From positions 808,001-872,000 of the forward strand of contig NZ_CP116887.1 in the NCBI RefSeq assembly GCF_028421645.1: 64,000 nucleotides of DNA, read 5' to 3'. Every line of letters starts with the position of its first letter. Position 1 is the stretch's first letter. This document shows positions 41,856-49,889 of the stretch, piece after piece. The notes below the pieces were generated by a model, which saw only the letters and a program-made list of their open reading frames with translations, had not been told where the DNA came from and ran no database searches. The DNA comes from Aneurinibacillus sp. Ricciae_BoGa-3 (GTDB taxonomy: Bacteria > Bacillota > Bacilli > Aneurinibacillales > Aneurinibacillaceae). A program made the translations under genes and the position numbers.

Positions 41856-43235
41856 ATGAAAAAATTATTGCTACGTTTGGTTGTTTATGTGCTAAGTTTT
41901 GTTGTGTTTGTGGGAGGGATTGGGATGCTCGGGCTTATGCGTTCACAGAATGATTTTTACGGGACAGTCCGCCATGAGCCAGTTCCTTACCTACAAGGTG
42001 TTCATCCACCAAAGTATGATGCAACTAAACCTACAGTAGCCGTTCTACTGGCGAATGTGGACACTGAGGTATTTGATTTTATGATTCCATACGATTTGTT
42101 TTCTAGAACAAACGCTTTTAATGTGTTTGCCGTTGCCCCAGACCATGGTGTAAAGTCGTTATCGGGTGGATTGGATGTGGTACCGCATTACTCTTATAAA
42201 GAATTAGATAAGTTATTAGGTAAAAGCCCCGACATAATCGTGGTCCCTTACATGCCGATCGTTGATGAAAAGAAATATCAACCAACTCGTGAATGGATTA
42301 AACAACATTCCAGCAGTAAAACCACTCTCCTAAGTATTTGTGGTGGATCAGGGAATCTAGCCGACGCAGGCTTGTTAAAAGGTAAATCAGCCGCCACACA
42401 CTGGCAAGCGATCCCTGGAATAAGCTGGCAATATCCGGACACTCATTGGGAAGAGAACCTAAGGTATGTTCACGAAGGAAACATCATAACTTCCGCCGGC
42501 CAAACTGCAGGTATCGATGCCGTACTGTACATGATAGCTCAAAAACTAGGAGAACCCATAGCGGCAAAAATAGCGAAAGAAATTAATTATCCTTCGTACC
42601 ACTTCGTCCAAAATCCAAAAGTAGACCCTTTCCACATGGACATAAAATTTTCGACATATGTACTAAACAATGCATTCCATTGGAATAAGAAACAAATGGG
42701 CGTACTACTGTATAACGGCATGGATGAAATATCATTATCTTCTATATTTGACAGCTACGCAGACACCGGAACAACTCAAGTCTTGACCGTCTCGAGCTCA
42801 GATGCTCCAGTGGTGACAAAACATCATCTTAATATAGTGGCTAGGCATCAAATAGCGAATGCTCCAAAATTGGATAAAATGATCGTTCCAGGTGGCAACG
42901 CAAAAACACTCGCTGCAGCAGACGTAAAACTTTGGAGTGAAAAAGGCAATGCTAATGAGACTCTCCTCATTCATAGCGACTCACCAAACAGATATGCATT
43001 TGAAGCACCATTGGAAGACTTAGCTAAGCAAGAGGACCTTCTAACTGCCAAGCATGCTGTCAAACGACTCGAGTATCGTGCAAATCATATCCATCTTGAA
43101 GGCAAACCGTTCCCGCTAGAAACATACAGCAATATGCTTTTAACCGGTTTACTAACTTTGTTGATAGCTTTCTTTATTGACAGACGGTTCATTATGAAGA
43201 AAACCATATTCAAATCGCATAAACAAGCTAGTTAA
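41856..43235 (+). CDS. membrane-tethered double DJ-1/PfpI-domain protein
   Basis: 459 residues: TM helix about 8-28, first DJ-1/PfpI domain about 58-240 with nucleophile-elbow Cys162 (SICGGSGNLADAGLL), second related domain about 255-400 without an obvious elbow Cys (KMIVPGGNAKTL), and a C-terminal TM helix about 425-443. Both domains would face outside. DJ-1 proteins act as proteases, glyoxalases, or transcription regulators (AraC N-domains). RBS GGAGGAGG precedes ATG 41856. The operator matches that of the HssRS-like operon, so it is the likely target of that system. Confidence 0.83.
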   Translation: MKKLLLRLVVYVLSFVVFVGGIGMLGLMRSQNDFYGTVRHEPVPYLQGVHPPKYDATKPTVAVLLANVDTEVFDFMIPYDLFSRTNAFNVFAVAPDHGVKSLSGGLDVVPHYSYKELDKLLGKSPDIIVVPYMPIVDEKKYQPTREWIKQHSSSKTTLLSICGGSGNLADAGLLKGKSAATHWQAIPGISWQYPDTHWEENLRYVHEGNIITSAGQTAGIDAVLYMIAQKLGEPIAAKIAKEINYPSYHFVQNPKVDPFHMDIKFSTYVLNNAFHWNKKQMGVLLYNGMDEISLSSIFDSYADTGTTQVLTVSSSDAPVVTKHHLNIVARHQIANAPKLDKMIVPGGNAKTLAAADVKLWSEKGNANETLLIHSDSPNRYAFEAPLEDLAKQEDLLTAKHAVKRLEYRANHIHLEGKPFPLETYSNMLLTGLLTLLIAFFIDRRFIMKKTIFKSHKQAS

Positions 43236-43265
43236 TCACTACCGCCATAGGGCTCTATAGAGGCT

Positions 43266-43307
43266 AAAAATCCCTGCCAATTCTGCGGCAGGGATATACT
43301 TTTTTTA
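43266..43307. terminator. bidirectional terminator between DJ-1 gene and hydrolase
   Basis: ATCCCTGCC and GGCAGGGAT form a 9-bp stem; TTTTTTT follows on the plus strand and TTTTTAGCC on the minus strand. Confidence 0.85.
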
Positions 43308-44801
43308 ATACGGATCAACATCATTGCCCGTAGCCAAATCTTTTACTTTGACTGTATCGGCAGGTGTTTGGTATGTCTGGCTTGTTGGAGGCTGCTTATG
43401 ATCCTCAACCCATTTCACAAGAAGGTCAAAACTCTGGTGGGCATACGGTAGAAGCGGCTGAAGTTCTTTATTCGGATCGGATTTACTCCAAACCAGGCTA
43501 TCCACATGGTTGCCTTTGTCAATCATGTACAGGCGGTGTAAATCTCCTTTCCCTGCTTTTTTCACAAGATTATCGTAAGCGGTTGCATGGACATCCGGGA
43601 AAATCAGAGAATCCCAAGTCCCGGCAATACTGATTAAAGGAGCATGCAAATTGCCGGTATTTTCAATCTTTTCGACATTGTTCTTAACATAGCCGGGCCG
43701 TTTAGTATAGTCGTAGCCGATGAAGGCGCTATCTTTCGAACGGTCACGCTGCCCGTTGGCGCTGAAGTTCAGGTAATCACGCCAGTTCAGCTTACCAGGA
43801 GCGTTCGGATCGAATTCATCCCGGTATATATTAAGCGTGACAAACCAGTACACCTGGTCATGGTACGGCCATAAGGTTTCCGATCCTTTCGGTACACCGG
43901 CCTTATAAAGGGCTTCTTTTGCTTTTTGCTGCTCAGTTCCTGTCCCATATATGGCTTTGTCCGCATTGTTTACCACAGTAGTTAGCGAAGTAATGAGGTT
44001 AGGTTCCTTCGCCCGCCACAAGACACCTTCCCAGTCGACCCCGCCGTCATAAAGCGCAGGCTCTCCCGTCTGCTTCGGATCGTCATGTTCAAGCGCATAC
44101 CGAACGACATACCCCCCGTTGGAGATGCCTACCGCATACGTTGTAATCGGATGGTCTTTATTAACTTTCCCTGTCAGCTTGTCACCATAGTTGTCGACCA
44201 GGTACTTCTGTGCCGCCTTGGTTAGCTGTCTGAACCGGGCATGCCATTCGGCAACCGAATCATCAGGTGAGACGAGCGCATCTTTTACTTTGGCAAACGG
44301 GTCTTTCGGATCGATTTCTCCCTGCGTTCCTTTGTCGGTCGCCGCAAAAGCATACCCTTTACCCAACACATAATCACTGAAAAGTAAATCGGTCGATGTC
44401 TCATTCCGGGTGGCCGGAGCTCCTGTTACTACGAGCTTTCCATTCCAGTTATCAGGTACTCGAATGACAAACTTTGCATCACCAAACATTCCGTTGACCT
44501 GGGTTCCAGTAACAGGTTTAGGGTCATTCATCTTATACCATCCGGTTCCCTTGTCCTTCTCCCCCCAGTTGTATGGTGCCAGGCCTGCGTTGCCAAATAC
44601 GGTTGCAGCCGCATACTGAGTCGGATTCTTCGTTGTCAGCCAATTGCCATCTTGTCCGTTAAAGGAGGTTACCACGACGCTTTGAGCACCTGGAATAACC
44701 GGAGAGAAGGCTGCCTGGGCTACTGTGTGCGACCACAATGGAATAGAAACAGGACAAACAAGTGCTGCACTGATTACACAAGCGGCTAATTTGTTTTTCA
44801 C
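43305..44801 (-). CDS. secreted alpha/beta hydrolase (tannase / hydroxybutyrate-oligomer hydrolase-like)
   Basis: 498 residues with a signal peptide (about 1-30, ending VAQA). The nucleophile elbow is GISNGG in [18 protein letters not shown], and a catalytic His is probable in DKGNHVDSL. Text such as [20 protein letters not shown] is shared with extracellular hydrolases annotated as 3-hydroxybutyrate oligomer hydrolase or tannase/feruloyl esterase; the real ester substrate is unknown. GTG 44801 has AAAGGAAG 7 nt upstream, better than GTG 44807. Monocistronic. Confidence 0.75.
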   Translation of the reverse strand: MKNKLAACVISAALVCPVSIPLWSHTVAQAAFSPVIPGAQSVVVTSFNGQDGNWLTTKNPTQYAAATVFGNAGLAPYNWGEKDKGTGWYKMNDPKPVTGTQVNGMFGDAKFVIRVPDNWNGKLVVTGAPATRNETSTDLLFSDYVLGKGYAFAATDKGTQGEIDPKDPFAKVKDALVSPDDSVAEWHARFRQLTKAAQKYLVDNYGDKLTGKVNKDHPITTYAVGISNGGYVVRYALEHDDPKQTGEPALYDGGVDWEGVLWRAKEPNLITSLTTVVNNADKAIYGTGTEQQKAKEALYKAGVPKGSETLWPYHDQVYWFVTLNIYRDEFDPNAPGKLNWRDYLNFSANGQRDRSKDSAFIGYDYTKRPGYVKNNVEKIENTGNLHAPLISIAGTWDSLIFPDVHATAYDNLVKKAGKGDLHRLYMIDKGNHVDSLVWSKSDPNKELQPLLPYAHQSFDLLVKWVEDHKQPPTSQTYQTPADTVKVKDLATGNDVDPY

Positions 44802-44940
44802 ATACACACTTCCTTTCGTATGGTAAATGTACCCTTTTATTATAGTTAAAAATATTCAGTATATTAATAGGGAAATGGGCTGTTTTATTATTTTTTTATC
44901 TAATAGGAAAAATTAGTATAGAAGATATGAATGGTAACTA

Positions 44941-44990
44941 AAAAGGCATCTCCTCATGTAATCTAGTACATTTGGAGGTGCCTTTTAATT
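44941..44990. terminator. terminator downstream of mqnD
   Basis: AAAAGGCATCTCC pairs with GGAGGTGCCTTTT around a 20-nt loop; T tracts flank both ends. Confidence 0.8.
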
Positions 44991-45011
44991 TCGAAAACGA
45001 GTAGGTAGTGG

Positions 45012-45851
45012 TTAACGCAGTAGGGACCAATCCACTTTCGGAACAAGCCCTTCATCTGAAGCCCGGCCGAGCAGGGCCTCGATCGCGCCATAACCGGCTT
45101 CGCCCAGATCCGCAGTAAACTTGTTTACGTACAGGTCAATGTGAGCCTGCGCTACTTCAGGGGCCAGCTCCTGGGAATGGCTGAGCACATAACCGCGCGA
45201 TTCTTCGGGATTTGCCCAGGCGTATTCAACAGAAGAGCGAATCCAGCCGGCGAGCGAATTTAAGTCCAGTGATCGCTTGGCGATGATGGCCCCAAGCGGA
45301 ATCGGCAGGCCTGTATCTGTTTCCCACCAACTGCCTAAGTCAACCAGCAGATTTAACCCATACGACGGATAAGTGAAGCGCGCTTCATGGATGACGAGGC
45401 CGGCGTCGATCAACCCATCGCGCACAGCAGGCATAATTTCGTTAAACGGCATAATCACAATCTCGCCAACACCGCCGGGGACGTTCTGGGCCGCCCACAA
45501 TCTAAAAAGCAGGTAAGCGGTGGATCGCTCACTTGGGACTGCAACCCGGCGGCCGGAAAGCAGTGATGGATCGTTCGTGTCGGACAAACCGTTTTTCGTT
45601 AGCACGAGAGGGCCGCAGCCTCTTCCCAATGCCCCGCCTGTTGGAAGGAGGGCATAGTTAGATAATACCCATGGCAGCGCTGCGTAGGAAATCTTCAGCA
45701 CTTCGGGACCATTTGGTTTTGTAGCCAGACTGTTCGTGATGTCGATGTCCGCGAACGTGACGTCAAATTTTGGTGCTCCGGGTACAAGCCCGTGTACTAA
45801 AGCATGGAAAACAAACGTGTCGTTCGGACACGGAGAAAAAGCGATCTTCAT
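45012..45851 (-). CDS. mqnD: 1,4-dihydroxy-6-naphthoate synthase
   Basis: Last committed step of the futalosine menaquinone route: converts cyclic dehypoxanthinyl futalosine to 1,4-dihydroxy-6-naphthoate. 279 residues with the MqnD start FSPCPNDTFVFHALVHG, DIDITNSLA, KISYAALPWVL, and the binding-protein-like PSERSTAYLLFRLW. Its ATG shares a base with the mqnB stop (TAATG), so translation is coupled. GC content here is higher than in most neighbouring genes. Confidence 0.92.
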   Translation of the reverse strand: MKIAFSPCPNDTFVFHALVHGLVPGAPKFDVTFADIDITNSLATKPNGPEVLKISYAALPWVLSNYALLPTGGALGRGCGPLVLTKNGLSDTNDPSLLSGRRVAVPSERSTAYLLFRLWAAQNVPGGVGEIVIMPFNEIMPAVRDGLIDAGLVIHEARFTYPSYGLNLLVDLGSWWETDTGLPIPLGAIIAKRSLDLNSLAGWIRSSVEYAWANPEESRGYVLSHSQELAPEVAQAHIDLYVNKFTADLGEAGYGAIEALLGRASDEGLVPKVDWSLLR

Positions 45852-46552
45852 TATAATACCTCCAATAATACTGCACTTGCTGCTTCTAGGGTGTGTAATG
45901 CATCTGGAATACGCCAGGCGGAACGGTCGCGCGGTCCTACAGCGTTAGAGATGGCGCGAATTTCAAGAACAGGTACACCACGCTGCTGAGCGGCGGTGGC
46001 CACGCCATAACCTTCCATCGCCTCGGCTGCGGCTTCAGGTATGCGGGCAGCCAGTTCCATAGCGGTCTCAGCGGTTCCTGTGACGGTCGATAACGTCAGC
46101 ACAGGACCAGAAGTGACAGGCAATCCGGCTTCTTGGAACGACTGTAGGATCCGAGCGGCCAGACTTGCATCCACCGGCACATGCGCGGAGCCGAAGCCGA
46201 GTTTATCCAGACTTTGAAAGCCGTCCGGAGTCTCTGCTCCCAGGTCGGCGGCGATAATTTCACTTGCCACCACAAGGGAGCCCACATCCGCCCGGCCGGT
46301 AAAACCACCGGCTATGCCAGCATTTACAACAAGGTCATACTCAGCTGTTGCCAGAGCCGAAGCTGTACTGGCTGCGGCAGCTGCGGGACCGACGCCCGCC
46401 ACCAGTACTTCAAATCTGCTTGAGCCGCGCAGCCCGCGCAGCACGGCATCCCTTTCTGCCGCTACAGATGTCATGACAAGAACCCGCATCTTTGGGGCTC
46501 GCTCACTGGAAGGGGAGACAGCGGCAGTTTTCTTAGTTGAATGCATATCCAT
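45851..46552 (-). CDS. mqnB: futalosine hydrolase
   Basis: Removes hypoxanthine from futalosine. 233 residues, nucleoside phosphorylase fold: VLVMTSVAAERDAVLRGL, VAGVGPAAAAAST, NAGIAGGF, and EAMEGYGVATAA with the substrate-binding Glu. AAGGGG lies 9 nt before ATG 46552, which gives a 20-residue N-terminal tail before MRVLVMTSV. The route needs MqnA and MqnC as well, so those genes should be elsewhere in the genome. Confidence 0.9.
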   Translation of the reverse strand: MDMHSTKKTAAVSPSSERAPKMRVLVMTSVAAERDAVLRGLRGSSRFEVLVAGVGPAAAAASTASALATAEYDLVVNAGIAGGFTGRADVGSLVVASEIIAADLGAETPDGFQSLDKLGFGSAHVPVDASLAARILQSFQEAGLPVTSGPVLTLSTVTGTAETAMELAARIPEAAAEAMEGYGVATAAQQRGVPVLEIRAISNAVGPRDRSAWRIPDALHTLEAASAVLLEVL

Positions 46553-46604
46553 TTTGGGAATCCCCTTATGTGTTTGGTAATACGTGATGTTCCACGTGAT
46601 ACAC

Positions 46605-47600
46605 TTACAATTCGTTTTTAGCCGGCGGCGCCATAAATTCAGGACCTACAGGATCTTTAATCCTATCATGTAAAATGCGATTGATTTCGGTTTTATCATC
46701 ATCGGTCAACTTCCAACCCATAATATCCGTTGTCGCTTCCACCTGGTCAGGACGGCGTGCGCCCCAGAGAGCGATGCCTGCGCCGGGCTGGTCTAAAATC
46801 CAGCGGACGGCTAAATGAATAACCGATTTATTGTAGCGGTCTTTTGCGAGCTGGCCTAACTGTTTGACCGCCTCTAAGTACTGGCTGAAGCGCGGCTGCC
46901 GGAATTTAGGATCAGCTTTACGCAGGTCATCGCCGGTAAATTGGCTCTCACTGCTCATTTTTCCGGATAGTAATCCCCGGCATAAGCTGCCGTATAGCAG
47001 TGTCGTGATGCCGTGCTCTTTACAATAAGGAAGCACGTCTTTTTCTATTTCTCGCTCGAATAGATTATAGGGAGGCTGGGCCGTATGTAAGGGGGCAACT
47101 TGCCGAAATGTATCCATCTGATCGGGTGAGAAGTTGCTGACGCCGATCGCGCGAATTTTGCCCGCGTCATAAAGGCTTTTCATCGCTACTGCTGTTTCTT
47201 CTATCGGTGTTAGCGGGTCCGGCCAGTGTATTTGATAGATATCAATATAATCGGTCTGCAGCCTTCTGAGAGAGTCATCAATTTCCTTTGTGATTCGCTC
47301 TTTGGACGCATTGCGGAACGGCCGCTCATTCTTCCAATCTAAAGCAGTCTTTGTTGCCAAGACAATCGTGTCGCGTTTGCCGTATTGTTTTATAGCTTTC
47401 CCGATAATTTCTTCAGATGTTCCAAATCCATACACAGGAGCGGTATCAATGAGGTTGATGCCTTTATCTAAAGCAGTATGAATGGTTTTAATAGAATTAT
47501 CTTCATTTGTTCCGCCCCACATCCAACCGCCGATGGCCCACGTTCCCAGGCCAATCCTCGAAGACTTTATGCCTGTATTTGCTATCTGAGTATATTCCAT
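46605..47600 (-). CDS. aldo/keto reductase
   Basis: 331 residues, TIM barrel NADPH-dependent oxidoreductase. Catalytic tetrad Asp52, Tyr57, Lys84, His125 (IDTAPVYG, ATKTA, YQIHWPD), with the cofactor-phosphate region LWGARRPDQVEA. Most similar in style to YhdN/YccK-type reductases of Bacillus. Substrate unknown. It lies 52 nt from mqnB in the same direction but is not a known menaquinone gene. A second, different aldo/keto reductase is at 54948. Confidence 0.88.
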   Translation of the reverse strand: MEYTQIANTGIKSSRIGLGTWAIGGWMWGGTNEDNSIKTIHTALDKGINLIDTAPVYGFGTSEEIIGKAIKQYGKRDTIVLATKTALDWKNERPFRNASKERITKEIDDSLRRLQTDYIDIYQIHWPDPLTPIEETAVAMKSLYDAGKIRAIGVSNFSPDQMDTFRQVAPLHTAQPPYNLFEREIEKDVLPYCKEHGITTLLYGSLCRGLLSGKMSSESQFTGDDLRKADPKFRQPRFSQYLEAVKQLGQLAKDRYNKSVIHLAVRWILDQPGAGIALWGARRPDQVEATTDIMGWKLTDDDKTEINRILHDRIKDPVGPEFMAPPAKNEL

Positions 47601-47721
47601 TGCCGATTACACTCCTTTAGTAGACATGTGGATTTTTTTATTACCAGTCAACTTAAAGTTAGCAGCTGTGTTATTTTAATGATAACACTCCTTATGTATC
47701 TGCACAAAAAAGAAGTGTTCG

Positions 47722-48480
47722 TCAAAAATTACTCCGAGATTGTCCGCCATCCACATTTAAGGTAGCACCAACGACCCAGGAGGCTTTATCAGAAGCGAGG
47801 AACACGGCGACATTGGCTACTTCTTCCACGCTTCCGAAGCGCCCTGCCGGGATTTCTTGTTTCACAAATGCCTGGATTTTCTCGGGATTTTGTTCCAATC
47901 GTTTTTGCCAGTTTCCTGTGGGATGAAGAATGGAACCAGGCGCAACACCATTCACCCTGATCCCCTCTTTAATCATTTCATCAGCGAATGCCTTGGTAAA
48001 GCTGATCAAAGCGGCTTTGCTGTTGTTGTATGTAATTTTCCCGCCTGATTCTCTGCCGAAGACGGAGGAGATGTTCACAATGGAGCCGCCTCCTGTTTTC
48101 CTCATGACTTCCGCAGCCAACTGGCTGAAATGCACAGCGGAGAGGTAGTTCAACTGCATCGCTTGCTCAAACTGGAAAAGCTCCGTTTCCATCGCAAGCC
48201 CCCCGCTGCTTCCGCCCACGTTATTGATCAGAATATCGATTCGGCCATACGTGCGGATGAGTGCGTCAAACACCTGCTCTCTGTCCGCCGCCATGGCTAA
48301 ATTCCCACTATAAATGCTCACGTTTCCAAGCTCTTGTTGAGCGCGTTCTAAATCTTCTTTTCCCCGTGCTGCAATCGCAACCCGGGCTCCTTCCTCTACA
48401 AACGCTTTGGCGATGGCTTTGCCGATTCCTTTTGATCCTCCGGTAACTAATACGACTTTTCCTGACAAACCAAGATCCAA
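47722..48480 (-). CDS. short-chain dehydrogenase/reductase
   Basis: 252 residues, classical SDR fold. Cofactor motif TGGSKGIG (13-20), NNVGG (86-90), catalytic Ser in NISSV (near 138), Tyr151 and Lys155 (YNNSK), and PGS after. The C-terminal GRFGSVEEVANVAVFLASDK and GATLNVDGGQSRS are typical of 3-ketoacyl reductase or glucose-dehydrogenase-like SDRs. Substrate unknown. It lies 121 nt upstream of the aldo/keto reductase in the same direction. Confidence 0.88.
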   Translation of the reverse strand: MDLGLSGKVVLVTGGSKGIGKAIAKAFVEEGARVAIAARGKEDLERAQQELGNVSIYSGNLAMAADREQVFDALIRTYGRIDILINNVGGSSGGLAMETELFQFEQAMQLNYLSAVHFSQLAAEVMRKTGGGSIVNISSVFGRESGGKITYNNSKAALISFTKAFADEMIKEGIRVNGVAPGSILHPTGNWQKRLEQNPEKIQAFVKQEIPAGRFGSVEEVANVAVFLASDKASWVVGATLNVDGGQSRSNF

Positions 48481-48582
48481 TGGTAAACCTCCTTTGTTTG
48501 CGCTAGGTGCTTCTTATCCTATCATATCCTCTTTTGAGCATTTTTTTGTGGTCCTCCGGCACACAGCTCATATTCTACCACT

Positions 48583-48660
48583 AAAAAAGGCCGGCAAGCG
48601 CCGGCAATTCCTAAGGAGTGTGTTGAGAGATAACTGGGGAGGTGTCACCCTAAATATAGC
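48583..48660 (-). ncRNA. putative small RNA / terminator-linked repeat, copy B
   Basis: Minus strand: CCCAGTTATCTCTC (same 14-mer as copy A), 19 nt, hairpin GCCGGC-GCTT-GCCGGC, then six T. A promoter TCGACG, 17 bp, TATATT lies just upstream (about 48654-48682), so a transcript of roughly 65 nt would result. There is no open frame with a start. Reads as an sRNA of the same family as 1882-1938; a mobile repeat remains possible. The rest of the gap to 48851 shows nothing else. Confidence 0.4.
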
Positions 48661-48851
48661 CAGTTTGGGGATGGTCGTCGAGAAAAATGAAAGATTATCT
48701 GACAGCGGAAATTTCATGTTAGAAAATATTACACAGAAGTTCCACAATGCTATCGGCTGTATCATAATCTTGTTAGAACATTCAGAGCACACATCACGAA
48801 CTGCAAACTTGTTCTCAGATACCAAAAATATGAATAGTAGGAGGAATTCAA

Positions 48852-49853
48852 ATGCCAGTAGGATCAATCTCGAGTTCAAGGGACACCGTTGGGGTAGCCG
48901 TCGTTAACTACCAGGTGCCGGTGTTAGAGTCGAAGGAGGAAGTCATAAAGAATTGCCATCGAATTGCGGAATTTGTAGATGGGGTCAAACTTGGCTATCC
49001 AGGGTTGGATCTGATTATCTTCCCAGAGTACTCAACTCAGGGATTCCACCCTACGAAATGGGAGGAACTATGCACAACCGTCCCGGGTCCTGAAACCGCA
49101 ATTTTTGCGGAAGCTTGCCGTCGTAATAAAGTCTGGGGTGTATTCTCTATCACAGGGGAACTTAACCCAATTGGAAATCCTTTTAATAGTTTTGTTCTGA
49201 TTAATGATCAAGGCGAGATCGTCCTTAATTATCATAAGATTAATCCGTGGGTTCCAAAGGAGCCATGGTACCCGGGAGACGAAACCATGGTAGTGGAAGG
49301 CCCTAAAGGGTTAAAGATTGGGGCAAACATTTGCTATGATTCAAATCTTCCCGAGATCGTCCGTGACACGGTGATGAAGGGAGCCGAACTGGTTGTCCGG
49401 ATTCAGGGGTATATGTATCCTTCCAAAGAGCAGCAAATAAAGTTGGCCAGCATTCGTGCATGGGAGAACTTAGCCTATTTTGCAGTAGCGAATATGGCGG
49501 GCCGGGATAAAGTCTATTCCTATTTTGGCCATTCAAACATTGTGAATTTCGATGGAACCACGTTAGCTGAATGCGGAACGACGCCTGACGAAGTCACATA
49601 CGCCGAACTTTCCATCTCCGCCATCCGAAATGCCAGGAAAAACTGGACAGCGGAAAACCATCTTTATAATTTAACGCACCGCGGCTATTCAGCTGTGAAA
49701 AATGGCGTCGCAAATAATCCGTACTCTTTCTATGAAACATGGGTGAACGACGCTGAAAAAGCGAGAAAAATATGTGAATCGCTCACCCGCTCCACACCTG
49801 AACAACCGGAAGAAAAACCGGTGGAAGTTGAGGAGATTTTACTGAAAAACTAG
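48852..49853 (+). CDS. aliphatic amidase, AmiE-like nitrilase-superfamily enzyme
   Basis: 333 residues (AmiE about 345). The catalytic triad of the nitrilase fold is present: Glu59 (FPEYSTQG), Lys129 (YHKINPW), Cys161 (ANICYDSN). The start DTVGVAVVNYQVP and the end YETWVNDAEKARKICESLTR track AmiE. It should hydrolyse short-chain amides such as acetamide or propionamide to acid and ammonia; formamide is also possible. RBS TAGGAGGAATTCAA precedes ATG 48852. First gene of a three-gene operon. Confidence 0.9.
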   Translation: MPVGSISSSRDTVGVAVVNYQVPVLESKEEVIKNCHRIAEFVDGVKLGYPGLDLIIFPEYSTQGFHPTKWEELCTTVPGPETAIFAEACRRNKVWGVFSITGELNPIGNPFNSFVLINDQGEIVLNYHKINPWVPKEPWYPGDETMVVEGPKGLKIGANICYDSNLPEIVRDTVMKGAELVVRIQGYMYPSKEQQIKLASIRAWENLAYFAVANMAGRDKVYSYFGHSNIVNFDGTTLAECGTTPDEVTYAELSISAIRNARKNWTAENHLYNLTHRGYSAVKNGVANNPYSFYETWVNDAEKARKICESLTRSTPEQPEEKPVEVEEILLKN

Positions 49854-49889
49854 ATTGAATTTCAATATTAAGCAAAGGGAGGCCCAAAC

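Noticed and set aside
48407-48907. 166-codon plus-strand frame before the amidase gene
   Set aside because: It begins inside the SDR gene on the other strand and overlaps the start of the amidase in another frame; no ribosome binding site.
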